Of a DNA stretch of 64,000 bases, positions 27,736 to 37,207 are shown one piece after another. Origin of the DNA: Palsa-883 sp963826975 (lineage in GTDB: Bacteria; Pseudomonadota; Alphaproteobacteria; Acetobacterales; Acetobacteraceae); the NCBI GenBank assembly GCA_963826975.1, contig CAWGZJ010000027.1, positions 124,001 through 188,000 of the forward strand, written 5' to 3'. Position numbers and translations under genes: made by a program. The notes below the pieces were generated by a model. It did not search any database. It saw nothing but the letters and a program-made list of their open reading frames with translations, and was not told the origin of the DNA. The stretch's first letter is position 1. The number at the start of each line of letters is the position of its first letter.

Positions 27736-28685
27736 GCCTCCTCCGGCACGCGCAGGCGCAGATACACGAACGTAAAGGCGAACACGATGGTCAGCATGGC
27801 CAGCGACACGGCCGCCGCCTGTCCCGGCCGACCCAGCCGGAACGACAGCTCGTAGAGATACGTCACCAGGATATGCGTGGAGTTGTCCGGCCCGCCCTGC
27901 GTCATCACCCAGATGATCGGGAACGAATTGAACACGCTGATAACGTTCAGCACGATGGCGATGTTGATGAACGGCGCCAGCAGCGGCAGCGTGATATGCC
28001 GGAAACTCTGCAACCGCCGGGCGCCGTCGATCGAAGCCGCTTCGTAGACATCATCGGGAATCGAGGACAGCCCGCCCAGCAGGATCGTCGACGTGAACGG
28101 AATAGAAACGATGATGCCGATCAGGATTTCCACCGGAAACGCGGTCTCCGGCCGGGCCATCCACTGCACCGAGGTGTGCAGTACGCCGAATTGCTGAAGT
28201 GTCGCGTTGATCATGCCGTAATCGGCATTGAACGCCCATAGCCAGACGACCGCGGCCATCGCCAGCGAGATCGACCACGGTAGCATGATCAGCGTGCGCG
28301 CCAGGCCGCGGCCAATGAAATCCCGCCGCAAAACCAGCGCAACGGGGATCGAGGCGACGATGGTGCCGCCGACCACGCCCACCGTCCAGGTCAGCGTGCG
28401 CTGCAATGCATCGCGAAAAATCGGGTCCGCGAACACGGTGCTGAAATTGGCCAGCCCGGCATAGCCGCGCACCAGCCCGAAGCGCGACACGTCCGAAATC
28501 GACAGGCGGACGATTTCGTAGAACGGATAGCCAATGATGGTGATCGTCAGCACCAGGCTCGGCAGGATCAGCAGCCAGGGGGCAAGCGTCAGGCGCAGGC
28601 GACTGGCGCTCAGGCGGCCGGCGCGCGGGCGATCGGCGCGCACCCGGCCGGCCGTGTCGGCGGGTGCGCTGATCGAAAGCCTCAT
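27732..28685 (-). CDS. Sugar ABC transporter permease, MalF-type
   Basis: A 317-residue permease with an N-terminal hydrophobic segment and the EAA loop YEAASIDGARRLQSFRHITL. It begins with ATG 28685, overlapping the expected stop of the binding-protein gene (ATGA), and overlaps the MalG-type gene by four bases, so the three are translationally coupled. No ATP-binding subunit is encoded in the cluster, so a shared MsmX/UgpC-type ATPase from elsewhere is likely. Confidence 0.92.
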   Translation of the reverse strand: MRLSISAPADTAGRVRADRPRAGRLSASRLRLTLAPWLLILPSLVLTITIIGYPFYEIVRLSISDVSRFGLVRGYAGLANFSTVFADPIFRDALQRTLTWTVGVVGGTIVASIPVALVLRRDFIGRGLARTLIMLPWSISLAMAAVVWLWAFNADYGMINATLQQFGVLHTSVQWMARPETAFPVEILIGIIVSIPFTSTILLGGLSSIPDDVYEAASIDGARRLQSFRHITLPLLAPFINIAIVLNVISVFNSFPIIWVMTQGGPDNSTHILVTYLYELSFRLGRPGQAAAVSLAMLTIVFAFTFVYLRLRVPEEA

Positions 28686-29931
28686 TTACCGAGACTGATT
28701 TCCCGAGGGCGAGGTTCGCCCGGTCGGCTGCCTGTTTCAGCGCCGCTGCCGGTTCGGCCTTGTCGAGATACACCGATTGCACGGCATCGCTGACCGCTTT
28801 CGCCGTGTCCTCCCATCCCGTCACGGTGGGTGCGAAATGCGCCGATGGCAGCAGGTCCACGAACACCTTCAGGCGCGTGTTCTCGGTGAAATATTTGTCG
28901 GTGGCTTCTGCCTGGGTAGTTGGCAGGAAACCTTCGCTGGTGGTGAATTCGACCCTGGGTTGCTTGGTGAACAGGAAATCGAGGAATTTCCAGGCGGCCT
29001 GTTTGACTTTCGAATTGGAAAACATGATGACCGAATTGGTCACACCATAGGTCGACTGGACGGTGCCCGTGGGCACCGGCACGATGCCGTAGTCGAGGTT
29101 TGGTACCTCCTTGGCGATCTGGTTGATCATGAACGGCAGGCTGATGATCATGCCGACGCGGCCCTGCTTGAACAACTCCTGTAGATCGGTGCGGGTATAG
29201 TTGGTGACGCCGTCCTGCGTCAGGCCCTGGTCGACCAGCGATTTGTACAGCGTCAGCGCCTTCACCCCGGCCGGCGAATTGAAAGCCGCCTTGCCGTCGG
29301 AGCCGACCACATCGCCACCGTAACTCCACAGCGCGTAGTAGTAATACACGTCGACCTCGGTGCCCTTGCCCATCAATCCGAAGCCGGCAGATCCCGCTTC
29401 CTTGATTTTCCGCGCGGCGGCAACGACGTCGTCCCAGGTCTTCGGGCCGTCGGGGAAACCGGCCTTTGTCAGCATCGCCTTGTTGTAGAACATCGCCCGC
29501 GCGGAGGCTGCAATTGGCAGGCCGTAAGTCTTGCCGTCGATCTGGCTGGGCTTGAGGAACTGGCCGATGAAGCGATTCTTGAACTCGGGGGACATGTACC
29601 CATCGAGCGGTTCGGCCAGACCGTCCCTGACGAAGTCCAGCAGCGAGCGGGTGCCGAGGATGGAAATGTCCGAGTTCACACCGCCGGAGACGTCGGTGCG
29701 CAACTTCTGCAGCAGGCTGTCCCAGTTCACCACCTGGATCTTGACGTCGATGCCTGGATTGGCGGCATGGAACTCCGCCGCCATCTTCTCGAAATAGGGG
29801 CCGGTGGTCGCGGAGTAGTAGGAAACGGTCACCCGTACCGTCTCGGCGCGGGCAGGCACAGTCGCGGCCAGCCCACACAGGACCAGCGCCAGAACAGCCC
29901 ATCGCCATGGGCGAATTAGGTTACAGGTCAT
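28682..29931 (-). CDS. Sugar ABC transporter substrate-binding protein, with apparent 3' frameshift
   Basis: A family-1 extracellular solute-binding protein: signal peptide MTCNLIRPWRWAVLALVL ending ARAE, then TVSYYSATTGPYFEKMAAEF and a complete two-lobed domain to about residue 408. At 28702-28707 the run CTCGGG appears to lack one base. As read, the frame passes through the permease start and stays open to 28051. With one base restored it ends ALREISLGK at a TGA overlapping the permease ATG. I therefore place the end at 28682. The long read-through product is probably an artefact or a recent mutation. Confidence 0.82.
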
Positions 29932-30076
29932 TTTATTACCCCGTTCGCTACACCGCTGTGACGTTAGCCAGCAGCGGCGACCGAAGGAACCGGCAATCTT
30001 CAGGCCGCCACCGGTTGGACGATCCGGGCATTCCTGAGCAGGCACGTCCGGAGAGCTCAATACGCAAGGATGCCCA

Positions 30077-31006
30077 CTAAGCCGCCGGCAATGTGACCGT
30101 CCATGGCGCCGAACCGGTCACAAAACGATGCGCGAGGAAGTCCAACAGCACTCGAGTTCGGATCGCGCGCGGCCCGCCGGCGGGCGTCACGAGGTTCAAC
30201 GCCAAAGGCGGCGGGCTCCAGTCAGTCAGGACGGGGATGAGACGCCCGGCCTCGACGGACTGCCAGGCGATGAAATCCGGCTGGAGCGCTATCCCCTCGC
30301 CGGCATCGAGCGAGGCGCACAAAGCCTCGGCGTTGTTGGCGTTGAGCCGCGCATTGACGTGGACCACTTCTTCGGCGCCGCTCGCGTCCTTGAACCGCCA
30401 GGTCTCCCCGCTCATCAGGTAGCTGTAGCCAAGGCAGGCGTGGTTCTGAAGGTCGTGTGGGCGCCGGGGTGTTCCCCGGCGCGCAAGGTACTCCGGGGTC
30501 CCCACCACCCATCGCCGCACCGGACAGAGCCGCCGCGCGATCAGGCTCGAATCCGGCAGATCGGCGATTCGCAGCGCAACATCTATGCCGCCCGCCACCA
30601 GATCAACCATCCGATCGTCGAGCTGCAGATCAATCGAAACCTCCGGATAGGCGGCCAGGAACTCAGGCAGCGCCGGCGCCACGTGACGCAGTCCGAACGA
30701 CATCGGGGCGGCGAGCCGCACACGGCCTCGCGGTGTCGCCGATTTGGCCTGCGCCTCGGCCTCGACCGCCTCACCCTCCGCGAGGATCTGGGCGGCGCGC
30801 ACCGCAAGCGCGCGGCCGGTCTCGGTCAGCGCGAAGCGTCGGGAGGTGCGGTGGATCAATCGCTCCCCGAACCGCGCTTCAAGCCGTGCCAGCGCTTTCG
30901 ACACCGTGGGGCTGGAGACGCCGAGTTCGGCGGCCGCAGCGGCAAACGAGCCGGTTTCCGCGACCTTGGCGAAGATGGCCCACGCTTCAAGGTCCGGCAG
31001 TGCCAT
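30077..31006 (-). CDS. LysR-family transcriptional regulator
   Basis: A 309-residue regulator with its helix-turn-helix at 16-62 (GSFAAAAAELGVSSPTVSKA, then RLIHRTSRRFALTETG) and an effector-binding domain after residue 90. It is divergent from the pirin gene, with 122 bases between, an arrangement frequently seen for LysR/pirin pairs, so pirin is the likely target. The inducer is unknown. Confidence 0.9.
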   Translation of the reverse strand: MALPDLEAWAIFAKVAETGSFAAAAAELGVSSPTVSKALARLEARFGERLIHRTSRRFALTETGRALAVRAAQILAEGEAVEAEAQAKSATPRGRVRLAAPMSFGLRHVAPALPEFLAAYPEVSIDLQLDDRMVDLVAGGIDVALRIADLPDSSLIARRLCPVRRWVVGTPEYLARRGTPRRPHDLQNHACLGYSYLMSGETWRFKDASGAEEVVHVNARLNANNAEALCASLDAGEGIALQPDFIAWQSVEAGRLIPVLTDWSPPPLALNLVTPAGGPRAIRTRVLLDFLAHRFVTGSAPWTVTLPAA

Positions 31007-31128
31007 GAGGTCACCCAGAGAAATGGAACCAATGTCTTTCCATTCTTTCTGTTTTCATGGTCACCGTCGAGCCCCATCTACGGCTCGGCTGCGAGGACGA
31101 ACCCTCGTCCTGTTCAGGAGTTGATAAG

Positions 31129-31824
31129 ATGATCGAACGCAGGCCGTTCGCCGGGTTGGGTGGCGCCGACCACGGCTGGCTCAAGGCCAAGCACCATTTC
31201 TCCTTCGCGAGCTACTACGATCCCGAGCGGATGGGTTGGGGCAATCTGCGGGTCTGGAACGACGACGAGATCGCCGCCAAGGCCGGCTTCCCGCCGCATC
31301 CCCATGCCGACATGGAAATCATCACCTACGTCCGCGACGGCGCGATTACCCACAAGGATTCGATGGGCAACGTCGGCCGGACGCGGGCCGGTGATGTTCA
31401 GGTGATGTCGGCCGGCTCGGGCGTCCGCCATTCCGAATACAATGAGGAAAGCGGCATCACTCGAATCTTCCAGATCTGGATCCAGCCGACGACGCATGGC
31501 GGCACACCCTCCTGGGGCGCCAGGCCGTTCCCGAAGGCCGAGCGCTCGGGCCGCTTCATTACGCTGGCCAGGGGCTTCGCCGAGGACGATGCGCTGCCGA
31601 TCCGGGCCGATGCGCGGGTGATGGGAGCCACCGTGAAGGCAGGCGAGCGCGTCACGCTTGCCCTCGACCCCAAACGGCACGCCTATCTGGTTCCCGCTAC
31701 CGGCGCGGTCGATGTGGGTGGCGTCCGTATAGAGGCGCGGGATGGCGCGGCGATAACGGATCTGACGACCGTCGAGATCGTCGGGATTGAGGACGCGGAG
31801 GTCGTTCTGGTCGACGCCGCCTGA
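31129..31824 (+). CDS. Pirin-family bicupin protein
   Basis: A 231-residue pirin. GWLKAKHHFSFASYYDPERM and PPHPHADMEIITYV hold the first cupin; the metal ligands of HPHADMEI (two His) and the later His and Glu of SGVRHSEYNE are present. Bacterial pirins can act as quercetinases or bind metabolic enzymes; this one's role is not known. AGGAG lies upstream of ATG 31129. Probably controlled by the divergent LysR regulator. Confidence 0.9.
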   Translation: MIERRPFAGLGGADHGWLKAKHHFSFASYYDPERMGWGNLRVWNDDEIAAKAGFPPHPHADMEIITYVRDGAITHKDSMGNVGRTRAGDVQVMSAGSGVRHSEYNEESGITRIFQIWIQPTTHGGTPSWGARPFPKAERSGRFITLARGFAEDDALPIRADARVMGATVKAGERVTLALDPKRHAYLVPATGAVDVGGVRIEARDGAAITDLTTVEIVGIEDAEVVLVDAA

Positions 31825-32013
31825 ACGGCGCGGGTCCATCGACGCGGTCGGTGGCCCGCCGTCCGGCTAAATGAACCGTGATGCGGCCGCACCGCAAGTC
31901 ACGGCACCGCCTGATCCGAGGAACCCAAGGCACCGCGCGCCGAGGCAGGCTACTGACGCAACGCTGTCAGCAGTACTTCGGTATCATGCACCGGTCACTG
32001 GAAAGGTGGCCTG

Positions 32014-32340
32014 ATGGACCGGCGCACGCGAGGCGTCCTGCCGATCGTCCTTTCGGCGATCGCGATCGGCATGGGCGACATGCTCAATCTGTTTCTGTTC
32101 GGCACGACCCAGTTTGATCCGGGGCTGGTCTTCCTGACCTTGGGCGGTCGATTGGTCTCGGCTACCGAGAATGCCCTGATCAACACACTGGAAACACCGC
32201 TTGCCGTTGCGTGGTCGCGGCTCTGCTTCGGTGACTCGCCGTCGGGCATCAGCCTTCTCGGAGGTATTATCGTCGTGGCGGCCGTTGCCGCGCACGTATG
32301 GCACGGCAATCGGTCCGTGCTTCCCTCGGCTGCGACGTGA
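32014..32340 (+). pseudogene. Short EamA/DMT transporter, C-terminal part
   Basis: A 108-residue frame whose last 75 residues (GLVFLTLGGRLVSATENALI, NTLETPLAVAW, AAHVWHGNR) match the final helices of EamA-family exporters, which normally have about 300 residues and ten helices. The N-terminal 23 residues have a start-like character and may be the original beginning joined to the end by an internal deletion. Only three helices remain, so transport is unlikely. A start is available and the frame is open. Confidence 0.7.
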
Positions 32341-32356
32341 CGTGACTGTTGTGGAA

Positions 32357-33598
32357 ATGGCAGCCCAAGCCGCACCCAGCACACATCGAAATGGGATGCT
32401 GTCTGCTCTGCACCACCACAACTTCCGACTGTACTTCACTGCACAGGTCATTTCGAATGTGGGTACCTGGGTGCAGATCACGGTCGAAAACTGGCTGGTC
32501 CTCGAACTGAGTCATTCGGGTCTGGCGCTCGGCGTGACGAATGCACTGCAATTCGGTCCGTCGTTGTTGCTCGGCATGTACGGTGGCTTGGTAGCGGATC
32601 GTCGTGATCGCCGCCGTTTGCTGATGATTACGCAAGCCTGCCTGGGACTGATCGCGCTCACGGTCGGTTTGCTCGCGGGCATTGGCATCGTGCGCGTCTG
32701 GATAATCTGGCTGGCTGCCGGAACGCTCGGTCTGGTCAAGTGCTTCGATCTGCCAGCACTTCAGAGTTTTGTGAAAGACCTGGTGGGTTCAGCCGACCTG
32801 CCAAATGCTGTCTCGTGGACGAACACGATCAGCGCGACCGGGCGGATGGTCGGCCCGGTGTTTGGCGGGTTGGTGCTCACCACCCTTGGCGTTGCGCCGG
32901 GGTTCCTGATCAATGCTGCGACTTTTGCGCTCGTTGTGGTGGCGCTGGCAAAGCTGCGTCATAGGGAGTTGTGGCCGAGAACACCGGTGCCCCGAGCATC
33001 AGGCCAGATCCGCCAGGGGTTGGCCTATGTGTGGACAGACCCCGTATTGGCGGTGACATCGATCGTCATGATCGTAGTTTTTGCCGCGGCCTACAATTTC
33101 CAGATTTCATTGGCGCTGATTGCCTCGGAAACCCTCGCGGGAGACAGCGAAACGTATGGGACCCTGATGTCGGCCCTGGGCCTGGGCGCCGCGGTGGGAT
33201 CGCTGATACTCGCCCGGCATGCGCGGACTGGCCTCCCGACAATACTCGTGTGCACGTTTGCTCTTGCGGCGACACAGATGGCCGTGGCGGCCGCGCACAG
33301 CTTGGTACCTCTGGTCGTAACCACCTTTGCTTACGGTGTGAGCGCCGGCTTATTCAGTGTCAGCGTGATCAGCACATTGCAATCGCGGACGGTGGAAGAC
33401 ATGCGCGGCAGGGTGATGGCGGTGTATTCCATATGTTTCCTGGGAAGCAGCCCGGTGGGCGGACCAGCCTTCGGCGCGCTCGCTGAGTGGTTCGGCGTGT
33501 CGGGCGCGCTGCGCGTTGAAGCGTGCATCTGCGCCGTCGTTGCATTGGCTACCATCATCGTCAGGAAAGCGACGCCGCGGTTCAGACAAGTCGACTGA
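32357..33598 (+). CDS. MFS transporter, EntS/multidrug-exporter type
   Basis: A protein of about 413 residues with 11-12 hydrophobic segments. FRLYFTAQVISNVGTWVQIT in helix 1, YGGLVADRRDRRRLL in loop 2-3 and RGRVMAVYSICFLG late in the protein are typical of the enterobactin-exporter-like branch. ATG 32357 (MAAQAAPS) is chosen from homology; GTG codons just upstream are alternatives. It follows the EamA remnant by 16 bases and may once have been in an operon with it. Confidence 0.85.
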   Translation: MAAQAAPSTHRNGMLSALHHHNFRLYFTAQVISNVGTWVQITVENWLVLELSHSGLALGVTNALQFGPSLLLGMYGGLVADRRDRRRLLMITQACLGLIALTVGLLAGIGIVRVWIIWLAAGTLGLVKCFDLPALQSFVKDLVGSADLPNAVSWTNTISATGRMVGPVFGGLVLTTLGVAPGFLINAATFALVVVALAKLRHRELWPRTPVPRASGQIRQGLAYVWTDPVLAVTSIVMIVVFAAAYNFQISLALIASETLAGDSETYGTLMSALGLGAAVGSLILARHARTGLPTILVCTFALAATQMAVAAAHSLVPLVVTTFAYGVSAGLFSVSVISTLQSRTVEDMRGRVMAVYSICFLGSSPVGGPAFGALAEWFGVSGALRVEACICAVVALATIIVRKATPRFRQVD

Positions 33599-34060
33599 GG
33601 GACCGCCACTATACCTGAAGGGGGCCGTGTTTGGCTTCGCCGCGGCTGCTACCCGGTCGGCGGTCGTCCTGAGCGCTTCGTCGATATGGATGTGGCGCCG
33701 CGTGACGCCATCGCAGGAATGTCCAAGCAGCGCTGCGATCGTCAGCGATGGGACCGATCCTGAGTGGCGTCGCAATAAGAACTCGAACCGGTCGTGAGAT
33801 TTGCACAAGACTGCCAATAGTTGCCGCCGCGTTGTTCCGTACTCGTAGCAACAACCGCCCCCTGGTGCCGCGGCGCGGCTTGCGCAGCCTCACCGATGGC
33901 GGGGCGTTGATCCCGCATTCAATCACGCAGCGGAAGAGTGTCTGCCGAATCGCGAGTATTGGCTCCCGCACGAACGAAGCATAGTTTTAAGCCGATCGGA
34001 ACCAGACAAACGATTGGTCTGCGTTCCACGAGCGTCAAGAAAGAATGGGGGGATCTCACG
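33599..34060. other. 462-base gap containing an integrase remnant
   Basis: No intact gene. The minus strand at 33629-33757 carries a phage-type integrase trace, listed separately. The rest, up to the SDR-Ohr chimera, has no recognisable content. Confidence 0.5.
33629..33757 (-). pseudogene. Tyrosine recombinase (integrase) C-terminal remnant
   Basis: The minus strand reads SVPSLTIAALLGHSCDGVTR, RHIHIDEALRTTADRVAA. This is the end of a tyrosine integrase: the LLGH motif with its catalytic His, then the position of the nucleophilic Tyr, where the usual R/HY is here RHIH (the tyrosine is replaced). Everything upstream of this block is missing or degenerate. It marks a former integrated element; no att site or tRNA gene is seen beside it. 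Confidence 0.6.
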
Positions 34061-34492
34061 ATGGGTACCGAACAGAAAGTTGCCGTTATTACTGGCGCTT
34101 CGCAGGGTATCGGCGCGGCCCTCGTCAACGCGTACCTCGATCGCAACTACCGGGTGGTCGCGACGGCGCGATCTGTCAAGGCCGCGAGCGACGCCGACAT
34201 CCTGGTCGTCCCCGGCGACATCGCCGATCGGAAGACGACCGACTGCTTCATCAGTGCGATGAAGCTTGTGGCCGGCAAATTGAAAGTCACTGTCCCGCCT
34301 GACCTTGCGATTGACGCCGAAGTGGACCTTGGCCCAACGGACGGTGCTTACGGGCTTGCGGCTCGTCTCAATGTCAGCCTGCCGGGTATTGCGCGCGAAG
34401 TCGCTCAGGCCTTGGTGGATGAAGCGCACCAGGTATGCCCATACTCCCGCGCGACACGCGGCAATATCGACGTTGCGATCAACCTGGTCTGA
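34061..34492 (+). CDS. Chimeric ORF: SDR N-terminus joined to Ohr/OsmC C-terminus
   Basis: A 143-residue frame. Residues 1-60 are the Rossmann start of a short-chain dehydrogenase (VAVITGASQGIGAALVNAYL, then VPGDIADR). From residue 61 it is the C-terminal half of an organic hydroperoxide resistance protein (CFISAMKLVAGKLKV, then EAHQVCPYSRATRGNIDV with Cys126, one of the two Ohr cysteines). Both parents are incomplete: no SDR catalytic Tyr-Lys and no N-terminal Ohr Cys. The join is in frame, so a protein could be made, but it fits a deletion between two genes better than a designed fusion. Confidence 0.75.
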   Translation: MGTEQKVAVITGASQGIGAALVNAYLDRNYRVVATARSVKAASDADILVVPGDIADRKTTDCFISAMKLVAGKLKVTVPPDLAIDAEVDLGPTDGAYGLAARLNVSLPGIAREVAQALVDEAHQVCPYSRATRGNIDVAINLV

Positions 34493-34583
34493 GCCGAACC
34501 TATCTCGAACCTGGTCTTCCCAGGCATTGCGGCAAGGTTTGGCGTTCCGGTCATGCAGCCAATGACATCAAGGAGAGTCACCG

Positions 34584-35648
34584 ATGCGTACGAACGAATT
34601 GTCCGAAGGCATCAACCATCATCGGCGCCGCTTTTTCGGGGCCGCGGCGGCGACCATCGCCGCCGCCCGGCTAGGCATGGTCGGGGCTGCGAATGCACAA
34701 ACCAGCAAGACAAAGCGGGCAGGTGTGCCCCCGATTAAGCCCGGAACCAACACGTCGTTTGCCTCACTGAAGCAGATCGATGCCGGTGTCCTGAACGTCG
34801 GATACGCCGAGGCCGGTCCCGCCGATGGAGCTGTGGTCATTCTTCTGCACGGCTGGCCCTACGACATTCACAGCTATGTCGACGTTGCTCCTTTGCTGGC
34901 GTCGGCGGGCTACAGGGTGATCGTCCCATATCTGCGCGGCTATGGCACGACGCGCTTTCTTTCAAGCGAAACGGTCCGGAATGGTCAGCAATCGGTCGTT
35001 GCCGTCGATGTCATCGCTTTGATGGATGCTCTCAAGATCGGGAAGGCGATCCTCGCCGGCTACGACTGGGGTGCGCGAACGGCGAACGTCGTCGCGGCGC
35101 TCTGGCCGGAGCGCTGCAAGGCCATGGTCTCCGTGAGCGGTTATCTGATCGGCAGCCCCGAGGCCAACAAGAAGCCGTTGCCGCCAAAGGCTGAGCTCGC
35201 ATGGTGGTACCAGTATTATTTCGCCACGGAACGCGGCCGAATCGGCTACGATGAAAACCGGCACGATTTTGCGAAGCTTATCTGGCAGATCGCATCGCCG
35301 AAGTGGGCCTTCGATGATGCCGCGTTCAATCGTACCGCGACGTCGTTCGACAACCCGGACCATGTTGCCATCGTGATTCATAATTACCGCTGGCGACTCA
35401 GCCTGGCTGAAGGCGAGCGGCAATACGACGATCTGGAAAAACGACTTGCTGAAGGTCCGGTCATCACCGTGCCAACGATCACCCTTGAAGGTGATGCCAA
35501 TGGTGCACCTCACCCTGACGACACGTCCTACCGCAACAAGTTCTCCGGCAAATACGCGCACCGGATCATCAAGGGCGGTGTCGGGCACAATCTGCCTCAA
35601 GAAGCTCCTCAAGCATTTGCCCAGGCTGTGGTCGACGCCGATGGTTAG
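34584..35648 (+). CDS. Tat-exported alpha/beta hydrolase (epoxide hydrolase/dehalogenase-like)
   Basis: A 354-residue protein. The N-terminus carries a twin-arginine signal (HRRRFFGAAAATIAAARLG, 13-31) ending near AANAQT, so the enzyme acts in the periplasm. ILLHGWPYD gives the oxyanion region; the nucleophile is Asp161 in AGYDWGAR, the aspartate typical of epoxide hydrolases and haloalkane dehalogenases; GGVGHNLPQ near the C-terminus supplies the catalytic His. AAGGAGAG precedes the ATG. It sits between the SDR-Ohr chimera and a broken LysR gene that may once have regulated it. Confidence 0.87.
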   Translation: MRTNELSEGINHHRRRFFGAAAATIAAARLGMVGAANAQTSKTKRAGVPPIKPGTNTSFASLKQIDAGVLNVGYAEAGPADGAVVILLHGWPYDIHSYVDVAPLLASAGYRVIVPYLRGYGTTRFLSSETVRNGQQSVVAVDVIALMDALKIGKAILAGYDWGARTANVVAALWPERCKAMVSVSGYLIGSPEANKKPLPPKAELAWWYQYYFATERGRIGYDENRHDFAKLIWQIASPKWAFDDAAFNRTATSFDNPDHVAIVIHNYRWRLSLAEGERQYDDLEKRLAEGPVITVPTITLEGDANGAPHPDDTSYRNKFSGKYAHRIIKGGVGHNLPQEAPQAFAQAVVDADG

Positions 35649-35686
35649 ATCGGCGGACACTATTCCGGAACCGGATTGAGTAAGGA

Positions 35687-36425
35687 TCAGGCGGTGCGAT
35701 CTACGGCGAGCCGCGCAAACTGCGTCCGCAAGCGGGGCACGGCGAAATCCACGAAGGCGCGGACCTTCGGAACAGAAAACCGGCCTTCAGGGGTGATGAC
35801 GTGGACCGGCAAGGGGGATGCTCGTTCGCCCTCAGCACAATCAGCAGCCGGCCGTCCCGTACATGTTCGGCGACCTGATACGAAAACAGCCGCGTCACGC
35901 CGTTCCCTTCGGCGGCCGAGTTGACCGCCGCGCGCACACTATTGACAACAAAACGCGGCGTGAACTGCACTCTGTGTGGAATCGTCGACCCATCGGGGGG
36001 AACCTCCATGAGTCCAAGCCGAAATGGGTCATGGCGATGATCTGTAGCTTCGCGAGATCGTCGGGCCCGTCGATGCGCGGATGCTTGGCGAGATAGGATG
36101 GCGCCGCGGCGATGATCCGCCGGACTTCGCCGACCCGCACGGCAACCATCGACGAGTTAGCCGAATGCGCAATTCGCAGGGCGACATCGATGCCTTCATC
36201 AATGAAGTTCACGGGCCGGTCGAGCACATAGAGCTTCGCCGACACCGTCGGATAGGCATCGAGAAAGGCATCCAGGATTGGACGCAACACCTCTTCGCCA
36301 CTGAAAACCGGCGCCGCCAGGCAAAGAGCGCCACGAGGGGCCGATCTCTCGCCCGCCGCGAAGATTTCGGCCTCCTTAAGGTTACGTTTCGCGCGAAACG
36401 TGCCCTCATCCGGGCAACGGATCAA
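35687..36425 (-). pseudogene. LysR-family regulator, truncated and frameshifted
   Basis: The effector domain of a LysR protein is recognisable (APRGALCLAAPVFSGEEVLR, IDEGIDVALRIAHSANSS), but the DNA-binding N-terminus is absent upstream of 36425. Homology changes frame near 35985 (to FTPRFVVNSVRAAVNSAAEG) and again near 35815 (to LPVHVITPEGRFSVPKVRAF), ending at the TGA of 35687-35689. It cannot be a regulator any more. Confidence 0.82.
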
Positions 36426-36711
36426 CCCGGCTAGTCAATGATATGTGTCGCTTTCCGGCAGGGTCGTGCCTGGACGCGACGTCACAGTCTCCGCACGGTC
36501 GCGGTACTTCCCTTGTGGATCACGCATCGAAGCAGACACCGCGCGGCCAGGACGAGCCAAGGTTTCAGTATTTTCCGGCGAAAGATCCTCCCAGTAAGCC
36601 TGGATCGGGTTCCAACCCTCGCTCAACCCCTCCACATATGCATTGCCGTTCCGCGAGATCAGCGCCCTGATTCGCTCCGGGTGATAAACGGCGAGGCGGA
36701 AACCAATGGCC

Positions 36712-37179
36712 TCAGAGGCCGAGCTCGCTCAAAGACGGGTGATCATCGGGGCGGCGACCAAGCGACCAGTGATACTTGCGGTCGCTTGCTTTGATCGGAC
36801 CATCGTTGATGCTGGCGATGCGCAGGCGCATCAGGCCGTGCTCGTCGAATTCCCAGTTCTCGTTACCATAGCTGCGGAACCAGTTGCCGCTGTCGTCGTG
36901 CCATTCATAGGCAAAGCGAACGGCGATGCGGTTCTCGCGGAAAGCCCAGACCTCCTTGATCAGGCGGTAGTCGAGCTCGCGATTCCATTTGCGCGTCAGG
37001 AATGCCTCGATGGCCTCACGGCCTTCAACGAACTCCGCGCGGTTCCGCCAGCGGCTGTCGGGCGTATACCCCAGCGCAACGCGCGCCGGGTCGCGCGTGT
37101 TCCACGCGTCTTCGGCAATGCGCACCTTCTGCACGGCGGTCTCGGCGCTGAATGGGGGAAGCGGTGGACGGCTGCTCAT
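36712..37179 (-). CDS. DUF1348 (NTF2-like) family protein
   Basis: A 155-residue protein with the SnoaL/NTF2-like alpha-beta cone: LPPFSAETAVQKVRIAEDAW, RDPARVALGYTPDSRWRNR and RFAYEWHDDSGNWFRSYGNE are family hallmarks. The start at 37179 is favoured by GAGGAAT about eight bases upstream. The biochemical function of DUF1348 is unknown. A truncated second copy lies at 22885. The next gene upstream on this strand is a carboxymuconolactone decarboxylase remnant, suggesting an old peroxide or aromatic-stress operon. Confidence 0.88.
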   Translation of the reverse strand: MSSRPPLPPFSAETAVQKVRIAEDAWNTRDPARVALGYTPDSRWRNRAEFVEGREAIEAFLTRKWNRELDYRLIKEVWAFRENRIAVRFAYEWHDDSGNWFRSYGNENWEFDEHGLMRLRIASINDGPIKASDRKYHWSLGRRPDDHPSLSELGL

Positions 37180-37207
37180 TGGCATATTCCTCGATTGGCG
37201 ATTGCAG

